Made by a program: the position numbers and the translations under genes | In this document: one piece after another, positions 7,198 through 13,140 of the stretch | Layout of the letters: the number at the start of each line of letters is the position of its first letter | Numbering within the stretch: position 1 is the stretch's first letter | The notes under the pieces: generated by a model | The model's database searches: none | What the model was told of the DNA's origin: nothing | The model's input: the letters and a program-made list of their open reading frames with translations, nothing else | From: Anaerolineales bacterium | GTDB taxonomy: Bacteria; Chloroflexota; Anaerolineae; 4572-78; NAK82 | Direction: 5' to 3' | Assembly (NCBI GenBank): GCA_024643945.1 | Contig: JAHELX010000053.1 | Coordinates: 1 to 17,607, forward strand | DNA: 17,607 nucleotides

Positions 7198-7636
7198 TTT
7201 GGCTCCTCCCTCTACTTTGGTTTGCGCTAACCTGTCGAGAAACTGATGTCAACAGACAAGCGCCTAGGATGATCTTTTTCACGTGTTTCTCAACCTCCTT
7301 AGTAACTATCAACAGATGGTTCCCCCGAGCGATCTGTGGCAGCGCCCGGAGACCAACGATCTATTAAGTCTTTCTATAAACCACCTCCTTTCATTTGAGC
7401 GCATTCAATTCGGTTGTAGGGCACCCCTTGCAGGCGCCCAAAGCGGGCGTTAAGCCCGCCCCTACAACTTACTCTGAATACGCCCTTTTTATGTCGTTCC
7501 AAAATCTTCTCGGAAAGTTAGCGAAGGCTGCGCTGACCTGGTTGAAGGCCTGGCTTGGGTATATTCGAGGATGTCCGGGCAAGCCAAAGCCTCACCTGGT
7601 TTGCGAAGTCTCCGAGAGATCTCTCACGCTGGTTAT
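7198..7636. other. Intergenic leader between cytochrome genes, with unusual signals
   Basis: This 439-bp gap interrupts an otherwise tight operon. On the minus strand it holds a 12-bp palindrome GAGAGATCTCTC just after the upstream stop (7614-7625), a palindromic repeat element at 7413-7468, and two strong Shine-Dalgarno-like words, AAAGGAGGTGG (7381-7391) and AAGGAGG (7294-7300), neither placed ideally before a long gene. A 39-codon frame starts with GTG at 7282. CAGAT and ATCTG at 7314-7318 and 7331-7335 could form a hairpin. I see no convincing promoter or T-run terminator, so a processed or structured mRNA leader is as likely as a separate promoter. Confidence 0.5.
7413..7468. repeat. Palindromic REP/MITE-like interspersed repeat
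   Basis: The ends GTTGTAGGG (7413-7421) and CCCTACAAC (7460-7468) are perfect 9-bp inverted repeats. An inner stem GCGGGC (7443-7448) and GCCCGC (7454-7459) encloses GTTAA. The theme of TTGTAGGGGCGGGC plus its inverse resembles short palindromic repeats scattered between genes in many environmental bacteria. It has no coding capacity and may act as an mRNA stabilising or processing hairpin between the two cytochrome genes. Confidence 0.65.
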
Positions 7637-9814
7637 TTATTCGGCCAAAACGTGGCAACTAAGGCAGATATCAACCTCGCGCCCTTCGTGGTCGGCCGGC
7701 AAAGGCTTCACGCCTCCACCCGGCTGGTGGCAACCCAGGCAGAGTCCCTCACGCCCGACGTGGTCGGCTGGCATTGGCGGCGGGCCCGCCTCCTGACTTT
7801 CCCCAGCCTCCTCGGTTGCAGCCTCGCCAGAACTGGCAGATTCTGCCGAAGCGGTTTCACTTTCAGATTCCGTTGCCTCGGACTCTACTGAAGTGGCACC
7901 GCTCTCCGATTTAGTTACCTCGTGGCAAGATAGGCAAGTATCGGCTGTCCGCCCCTCGTGATCAGCCGGGAAGGGCTTTACCCCATCCAGATTATGACAA
8001 AGCAGGCAATCATCACGCCCTTCGAGGGTATGCGGGACAGGGGGCGGACTGGCAGCCGACATGGGTTCCGTCGACGTAGCCCCCTCAGTCCCAGCGGTAT
8101 CCCCCTCCGGCGTAGCTGCCTTGTGGCAAGATAGACAGGTCTCCGTCGTCCGCCCCAGGTGGTCGGCCGGGTAGGGTTTAAAACCATCGACACCGTGGCA
8201 GGTAAGACACTGGTCGCGCCGACCCTCCAGGGTGTGAGGTATCGATGGTATTGATACGGTCACCGGTTCGCCGCCTTCCTCGCTCAGAGTTGGCTGGTGG
8301 CACTGGGTACAGAGAGCCTGTTCGTAACTATCATGGTCGGCCGGGTAAGGACGCACTGCGTCAGCGGCGTGACATATACTGCAGTCGGTACGCGCTCCGA
8401 TCGGGTGTGGCACAGGTTTGGGTTCGCCGTTGCCAGGCACTGACGGTGGCGCCGCCAGAGCGCGAATAGCTGGCGCATCCAGCCCCACGTACTTCCATTC
8501 GGTGGCGTGACATGCACTGTTGGAGCAAAAACTGGTGTTGTCGGTACCACCAGGATTGTTCACGTCGTGACAGGTGGCACACGTCTCGTCGAATTGATAG
8601 CGGTGCCGGGCCAGCCAATTGGAATCCAGGTGCGACTCGGGCTCACCGGGCTTGTCAATGCTCAACACAGGGGCGGCCATACCCGCCGGCACGACATCAG
8701 GAATGGAGTGACAAACGTTACACTCCAGGCGCACCGTCTTGCCCTGGGGGGATGTATGCTTGCCGTCGTGGCAACGGAAGCAGCCGGGGAATTCCCGGTG
8801 GCCGGAGTTGTCGGGATGGGTCTGCCAGCCAACGCCCAGGTTAGGGAATACAGTCACGGTGAAGATGCCCTTGATCGTTTCGACGGCGCTTTGCACCGCC
8901 CCTTGATTCGCAGCGTAAAAATCGGGATAATTTTCGCGGTACCAGCCGTCGAGGGACTCGATGGTCTGCAAGCCCTCTTCGGTGCTGGTATATTGCTGGC
9001 TCAGTACCTCCACGCCACGCTGTTTAATATAAGGGATGCTGTCGTCAACTTGGTGGCGAGCTAGGGCATCGTCCATCGCATCAGACGGCGAACGGAAGAG
9101 GTGCGAAATGCGCGTATGGCAATCGATACAATCCATCCGATGCAATTGATCTTTAACCTGCTGGCCAAAGTCAGGGGGCAGGCCGGCTTCCACGTCAAAG
9201 TATTCAGTTACCTGCCCGTCGGGTCCAACCTCCCGCACGTAGGGAATGGTCTGCTTGAGCGGGTCATCGGAATAGAACCAGACTTCGTTTTCGATGTGCC
9301 AGTGGATGCCCCGCCCTAATCCTTCACGGCGAGTACCGCCGCCTGTCTTGACAATGAGATAAGTACGTGTTGGGTCGTTGGTTTGATCATCGGCATAGCG
9401 CCTGATTTCAACGAAGGCGTCGGAGGAGAACTTCTCTGGATTATGACATTTCTCGCAAGTGTCCCGGGCAGGGCGCAAATTCTTGACGTAGATGGGCGGT
9501 TCATAGGCTTTGGTGAAGGCGTTGACAACGTGGCTGAGTTCCCTTGCCTTACGGGGTACGGTAAGTAAAACGGTGTCTTGCCCCAGGTGGCAGTCCACGC
9601 AAGCCACACGAGCATGGGGCGAGATCTGATACGCGGTATACTCGGGCGGCATAGTGTGGCAGGTAGTGCCGCAGAATTGAGGACTATTGGTATATTCCCA
9701 TGTAGTGGCGCTGATCGTGACCGCCCCCAGAAACAAAACGATCAGCGTCCCCAACGCGACGCCCCAGCGGATAGGCCGTCGCAAACCCCAAAACCAGCGG
9801 GTAATCTTTCCCAC
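7637..9814 (-). CDS. NapC/NirT-like multiheme cytochrome with extended C-terminus (about 16 hemes)
   Basis: The 725-residue protein starts with a membrane anchor (about 16-38) and a NapC/NirT-like tetraheme part with sites at C48 (CGTTCHTM, a CX3CH form), C72 (CVDCH), C120 (CEKCH) and C229 (CIDCH). A middle part adds CFRCH, CNVCH, CATCH and a CX4CH site (CSNSACH). The C-terminal third has four copies of a diheme module (PHTLEGR..CLxCH..PADHxGR..CLSCH), giving eight more sites. An acidic Ser/Glu-rich linker separates the third and fourth copies. In total there are 14 CxxCH plus the CX3CH and CX4CH sites. NapC/NirT proteins take electrons from menaquinol, so this is probably the quinone-linked hub of the operon. 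The start is GTG at 9814 with AAAGGAA just upstream, 42 bp after the preceding gene. Confidence 0.88.
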   Translation of the reverse strand: MGKITRWFWGLRRPIRWGVALGTLIVLFLGAVTISATTWEYTNSPQFCGTTCHTMPPEYTAYQISPHARVACVDCHLGQDTVLLTVPRKARELSHVVNAFTKAYEPPIYVKNLRPARDTCEKCHNPEKFSSDAFVEIRRYADDQTNDPTRTYLIVKTGGGTRREGLGRGIHWHIENEVWFYSDDPLKQTIPYVREVGPDGQVTEYFDVEAGLPPDFGQQVKDQLHRMDCIDCHTRISHLFRSPSDAMDDALARHQVDDSIPYIKQRGVEVLSQQYTSTEEGLQTIESLDGWYRENYPDFYAANQGAVQSAVETIKGIFTVTVFPNLGVGWQTHPDNSGHREFPGCFRCHDGKHTSPQGKTVRLECNVCHSIPDVVPAGMAAPVLSIDKPGEPESHLDSNWLARHRYQFDETCATCHDVNNPGGTDNTSFCSNSACHATEWKYVGLDAPAIRALAAPPSVPGNGEPKPVPHPIGARTDCSICHAADAVRPYPADHDSYEQALCTQCHQPTLSEEGGEPVTVSIPSIPHTLEGRRDQCLTCHGVDGFKPYPADHLGRTTETCLSCHKAATPEGDTAGTEGATSTEPMSAASPPPVPHTLEGRDDCLLCHNLDGVKPFPADHEGRTADTCLSCHEVTKSESGATSVESEATESESETASAESASSGEAATEEAGESQEAGPPPMPADHVGREGLCLGCHQPGGGVKPLPADHEGREVDICLSCHVLAE

Positions 9815-9856
9815 TTCCTTTCCCCCCTTATTATTTCGATAACTCTCTCAAGCAGA

Positions 9857-11428
9857 TCAATCGTCTTCCGCTCCGGCAGCGATCCAATCAATGAGCTTCT
9901 GCAGGTCATCCCCGCTCAGACGCGCCGGATGCTCCCCCCTCATCTGCACCACGATCAGGCTCTCATCCGGCGAGCCGGGCAGGATCACCGGCCCATTCTC
10001 GCCCCCCGCCAGCAGCGCCTGGTACGCCGTCACCTGCAGCCCACCCAGCGCCGTCTCCCCGTGGCACGTCCCGCACTGAGCCTCCAGCAGCGGCTCGACG
10101 TCGCTGGCAAAGCTCACGCTCCCCTCTGCCGCTGCTTCCGTCCCGCCGCCAGCCGTAGTCGCCCCGGCTTCCAGCGTGCCCCCGGCCGTATGGCACTGCA
10201 AACACTCCGCGCTGTCAAAATCCGCCGCCTGGTGACTCTCCGGCAGCAAGTCCAACCCGTGACACATCAGGCAGTTCTCCCGCCCCTCCAGTCCGTGCTG
10301 CACCATCGCCGGCACCGGCCCCGGTCCCTGCGTCGTGTGACATACCTGGCACGTATTCGCCCCGTACTGCTCGTGCCCCGCCGGATAGGGCACCACGCCC
10401 CCCGCCGCGTGACACTGCAAACACTCCCCAAACCCTTCCAATCCGTGCGGGATGACCGGCGCGCTGACCAACTCCCCCTCACCCGCCCCAGAACCCGGGT
10501 TCGTCTCACCCCCCGCCAGTGTCGCCGTCGCCTCAGGCGTCGCCGTCGGTACCGGCGTCGCCGTCGGCGTCAGTGTCGGCGTCGCCGTCGCCGGCACAAA
10601 GGCCTGCACCGTCTCCGCCGGCGGCACCGTCTCCAGCGCCGTCTGCTCAAAGGTCACAAACATGTACAACCCCAACCCCATCACCAGCGACGCCCCCGCC
10701 GCCACCGGCAAAAACGCCCGCTCCCGCCGCCGCTTCACCTCCCGCGAAACCGGCGCCAGCAACACCCCCGCTTCCAGCTCCTCCAGATGCCCCCCGTGCT
10801 CCGCCTCCATCTGCTCCCGCGTCAGCTTCCCCGTGAACATCGACCGGTTGAACGTCTTCACGTGCACCGAATAGAAGTGCCAGATGATCACCGCCAGCAC
10901 CGCCAGCAACGCCTCCGCACTGTGCGCCGTCTTCGCCGCCGGAATGATCTCCCCCGGCAGCAAGCTCGCCGTCGCAATCGGGTTCCACAGCATAAAGCCC
11001 GTCGCGATCATGAGCACCGATCCCCAGATCAGCGACCAGTACTCCAGCTTCTCCGCAAAGTTGTAGCGCGGTAACCTCGGATGCCGCCGCGCCAGCCCCA
11101 GATTGTAGCGGATCGCATCCAGCATATCCGTCACATCTCTCACGCCCGGCAAGATCGTCATCCGCACCCGCTTCACCCACACCCAATACGCCAAGGCCAT
11201 GAAGTGAAACAGCGTCGCCACGATGAACACCACCGCCGCCACCCGGTGGATCACCCGCACCCTCTCGATGCCCCCCAAAGCCGCAATCATCCATTCCGCC
11301 CAGCCCGCCAGCGCATACCGCTGCGGCAAACCCGTCACCGCCAGCACCGTGAACGACAGCGTCATCACCCAGTGTTGCACCCGTTGCGAGAGGCTAAACC
11401 GCTCGTAACTCTTCTTCGCCTCGGCCAT
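9857..11428 (-). CDS. Cytochrome b561-like membrane protein fused to a pentaheme c-type cytochrome region
   Basis: The 523-residue protein combines two electron-transfer units. Residues 1-195 hold four membrane helices typical of the b-type subunit of Ni/Fe-hydrogenase and formate dehydrogenase (cytochrome b561 superfamily), with candidate heme-b histidines H19, H61, H75, H169, H184 and H189. A fifth helix lies at about 239-259. A Thr/Pro-rich linker (about 278-305) leads to two diheme modules with CxxCH at 336, 360, 387 and 409. The C-terminal 85 residues form a monoheme domain like the Planctomycete-type cytochrome c (FASDVEPLLEAQCGTCHGE, heme site at 452; later PGSPDESLIV and LIDWIAAGA). 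ATG at 11428 lies 3 bp after the preceding stop, with GAGGAGG 11 nt upstream. It probably moves electrons between quinone or a reductant and the c-hemes outside. Confidence 0.9.
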   Translation of the reverse strand: MAEAKKSYERFSLSQRVQHWVMTLSFTVLAVTGLPQRYALAGWAEWMIAALGGIERVRVIHRVAAVVFIVATLFHFMALAYWVWVKRVRMTILPGVRDVTDMLDAIRYNLGLARRHPRLPRYNFAEKLEYWSLIWGSVLMIATGFMLWNPIATASLLPGEIIPAAKTAHSAEALLAVLAVIIWHFYSVHVKTFNRSMFTGKLTREQMEAEHGGHLEELEAGVLLAPVSREVKRRRERAFLPVAAGASLVMGLGLYMFVTFEQTALETVPPAETVQAFVPATATPTLTPTATPVPTATPEATATLAGGETNPGSGAGEGELVSAPVIPHGLEGFGECLQCHAAGGVVPYPAGHEQYGANTCQVCHTTQGPGPVPAMVQHGLEGRENCLMCHGLDLLPESHQAADFDSAECLQCHTAGGTLEAGATTAGGGTEAAAEGSVSFASDVEPLLEAQCGTCHGETALGGLQVTAYQALLAGGENGPVILPGSPDESLIVVQMRGEHPARLSGDDLQKLIDWIAAGAEDD

Positions 11429-11431
11429 GCC

Positions 11432-12535
11432 CTATTCGTCCTCCTCTTCCTTGCCACCCACGCGCCGCACCAGGTGCCCCCCAACGTCGATCACCACATA
11501 TATCCCCATGAATCCCAACACCGACGGGATCAAGATCTTGTAAAACAGGTCCACGTAATACACGATCGGATACCGCTCTACGTTCGGCTCGTAGTGACTG
11601 AGCCAACTCGCCGGAAAGCTCTCCGTCGCATCCGGATGACATTTCTGGCACGTCCCCAGCAGATTCTCCTGGTACACCTGCGACGCCGGATCGCTCGGTC
11701 TCTTCATATCGTGCACCCCGTGACAGTCGTAACACACCGGCTTGTTCGTCGCCAGATCCGGCGTCTGCCGCTCAAACAACGTCACCGTCGTCCCGTGAAA
11801 GTCCGCCACGTACGTCTCAAACACGTGCGTCGAGATCCCATACCGGCTCATCAACCCCTTGTCCGCGTGACACCGCGCACACAAATCCGGCGAGTTCAAC
11901 CGAAATTGCGCCGTCCGCGGATCCTCCTGGTTGTGCACCCCGTGACAATCGATACACGTCGGCACGTCCGGGTTGTTCTCGTCCACCAACGCCTGCCCGT
12001 GCACGCTCTCCAGATACTCGGCGTAGATCGCCGCGTGACACTTCGAACACGTCTTGGGGATCTTCGTCCGCGGCTGGTCCGGCGGCGTCGTGTCGTGCGC
12101 ACTGTGACAATCGGTGCAGATCGGCGCATTCCAGTTCCCCGCCGCGATCTCCTGCGCGTGGATGCTGTCCAGCGACTTCTGATACACCTCGTCGTGACAT
12201 TGGGCACACGTCTGGTAATGCTCCAGTTGGTAGTAGCGACTGCTGTTCACCCCCAGCTCAGGATGCGGATAGCCCGTGATCTCCGGGTGACACGCCGTGC
12301 ACGCCAGCCCCTGCTGACCGTGCACCGAGCTGCCAAAGGCATCCCCCGCCACGTACAGCGACCACACTTCCCCCGACGCAAATTCGTACGTCAGGTCCGG
12401 CTTCCCGTGACACGCCAGGCAGGCCCCGTTGTCCCCCGCCTGGGGCCGCGGCCCCTCGGCCAGGACCGGGCTCGCTCCGATTAACCCCAGCAACAGCGCC
12501 GTGGCCACGACTATCCCCACCCGGCGTCGATCCAT
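11432..12535 (-). CDS. Exported nonaheme c-type cytochrome with C-terminal membrane anchor
   Basis: From the ATG at 12535 the product has 367 residues. A Sec signal peptide (MDRRRVGIVVATALLLGLIG then ASPVLA) is followed by nine CxxCH sites: CLACH, CTACH, CAQCH, CTDCH, CSKCH, CIDCH, CARCH, CYDCH and CQKCH. Several sites are paired with distal His in patterns such as SxHGQ and DSIHAQE, as in tetraheme and octaheme c3/c554-type cytochromes. One helix near the C-terminus (about 325-350) anchors the protein, ending in a charged RRVGGKEEEDE tail. I chose 12535 because AGGAGG lies 9 nt upstream and the signal peptide begins there; a frame starting at 12604 adds 23 unlikely residues. It is the first gene of the operon and is directly followed, after 3 bp, by the b561-like gene, suggesting the two form a complex. 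Confidence 0.9.
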   Translation of the reverse strand: MDRRRVGIVVATALLLGLIGASPVLAEGPRPQAGDNGACLACHGKPDLTYEFASGEVWSLYVAGDAFGSSVHGQQGLACTACHPEITGYPHPELGVNSSRYYQLEHYQTCAQCHDEVYQKSLDSIHAQEIAAGNWNAPICTDCHSAHDTTPPDQPRTKIPKTCSKCHAAIYAEYLESVHGQALVDENNPDVPTCIDCHGVHNQEDPRTAQFRLNSPDLCARCHADKGLMSRYGISTHVFETYVADFHGTTVTLFERQTPDLATNKPVCYDCHGVHDMKRPSDPASQVYQENLLGTCQKCHPDATESFPASWLSHYEPNVERYPIVYYVDLFYKILIPSVLGFMGIYVVIDVGGHLVRRVGGKEEEDE

Positions 12536-12707
12536 TAGCCTTTGCCTCCTGATGGGTATTAAAATGGATGGATGAAACACCAAAAAGTCGCCTGCTCTCT
12601 GCATGGCATCTTCTATCTCAGGCAGAGACTATAGCCAGAGGCAGGACGACTCGAAGGTTCGAGACCCTTAAAACTTTGGGTATTGGCATGGGCAATTTTA
12701 CCCACAC

Positions 12708-12713
12708 AATATA
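12708..12713 (-). promoter_or_regulatory. Predicted -10 box of the multiheme cytochrome operon
   Basis: TATATT on the minus strand fits a -10 hexamer, with predicted transcription start at 12701. The -35 position reads CTATAT and does not match the consensus, as is common in promoters that depend on an activator bound at -41.5. The nearer CRP-type palindrome sits exactly there. Confidence 0.55.
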
Positions 12714-12734
12714 CCACGTATTCACCCTTTATAT

Positions 12735-12750
12735 AGTGACATTCATCACA
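12735..12750 (-). promoter_or_regulatory. CRP/FNR-family binding site, proximal (predicted -41.5)
   Basis: AGTGA-N6-TCACA, with a perfect GTGA-N6-TCAC core at 12736-12749. The centre at 12742.5 is 41.5 bp upstream of the start predicted from the TATATT box, the class II position. The half-site matches CRP-type (TGTGA) rather than FNR-type (TTGAT) consensus. Confidence 0.7.
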
Positions 12751-12756
12751 TGTAGA

Positions 12757-12772
12757 TGTGACTAATATCACT
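12757..12772 (-). promoter_or_regulatory. CRP/FNR-family binding site, distal (predicted -63.5)
   Basis: TGTGA-N6-TCACT, with a perfect GTGA-N6-TCAC core at 12758-12771. Its centre is exactly 22 bp, about two helical turns, upstream of the proximal site, so both dimers would lie on the same face of the DNA. Confidence 0.7.
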
Positions 12773-12781
12773 AATACCCCT

Positions 12782-12847
12782 TTGACGGGGTACGAGAGCA
12801 GACAGACGTGGGATAGCATGGGCCACGAGCTATTCGTAGCCCGTCAA
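12782..12847. repeat. 66-bp imperfect palindromic element (REP/MITE-like)
   Basis: The arms TTGACGGGGTACGA (12782-12795) and TCGTAGCCCGTCAA (12834-12847) pair in 13 of 14 positions. A competing hairpin uses GGGCCACGA (12820-12828) and TCGTAGCCC (12834-12842), 8 of 9 paired, with a 5-nt loop. It has no coding capacity and lies 10 bp upstream of the distal CRP-type site. It is likely an interspersed palindrome; copy number elsewhere is unknown. Confidence 0.55.
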
Positions 12848-13067
12848 GCGCAGTGTGTTTTGGATTTCCGTTTCACAATGAGGAAAGAAGAGCGGAAAGT
12901 AACATAAAAAGATATTTTCCCCCCCAAGGCCATTTTATAACGATTTGTAGCTTGTGTCAACCATTTCACGGCGAGCAGCGAAGGCACAATTATTCAATCC
13001 TCGTAACAGCTAAAAGGCCGACATGTCTGTATTGTGGATTTAGAACCGACTGCCCTCAGAGTTGTTA

Positions 13068-13136
13068 AAGCCAGGTGCCAGACACTCGGTTGCACCCAAT
13101 GCCTGGCTTGGTCCCTCTACACGGAGGCTAGCCAGG
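13068..13136. repeat. Competing inverted repeats downstream of the transaldolase-like gene
   Basis: AAGCCAGG (13068-13075), CCTGGCTT (13102-13109) and AGCCAGG (13130-13136) allow two mutually exclusive hairpins. Read on the minus strand they follow the stop codon at 13141 and may act as a terminator, but the T-run after the stem is only three bases, so the call is weak. Confidence 0.35.
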
Positions 13137-13140
13137 TGTC

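Larger units (their letters stand above)
12536..13140. other. Promoter and leader region of the cytochrome operon plus palindromic elements
   Basis: This 605-bp region has no gene I can support. From left to right it holds the operon leader (about 166 nt from the predicted start near 12701) with a CTCGAA-GG-TTCGAG palindrome at 12650-12663, the TATATT box, two CRP-type sites, a palindromic repeat element at 12782-12847, an AT-rich stretch, and the AGCCAGG/CCTGGCT inverted words at 13068-13136 next to the end of the transaldolase-like gene. A 71-codon plus-strand frame at 12853 with two CxxC pairs lacks a ribosome binding site. Confidence 0.5.

Noticed and set aside
7198..7400. Possible cyclic-di-GMP or other riboswitch in the leader of the stalked cytochrome gene
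   Set aside because: I looked because such riboswitches precede multiheme cytochromes in other bacteria, but the conserved core words of the known class are not present. An Infernal search against Rfam would settle it.
10500..10620. Repetitive GCCGTCGCC-like DNA that looks like a tandem repeat
   Set aside because: It encodes the Thr/Pro/Ala-rich linker of the b561 fusion; the repetition is explained by low-complexity protein sequence and strong codon bias.
9578..12484. Two very long plus-strand frames (9578-11074 and 11081-12484) opposite the cytochrome genes
   Set aside because: They are Arg/Pro/His-rich low-complexity translations caused by the high GC content of the genes on the other strand. 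The minus-strand frames carry heme motifs, signal peptides and membrane helices.
12853..13068. 71-codon plus-strand frame with two CxxC pairs (CSLC, CLYC), zinc-ribbon-like
   Set aside because: It starts with GTG without a ribosome binding site or promoter, in an AT-rich intergenic stretch, and the motif spacing matches no family I recognise. It remains a weak candidate for a gene remnant.
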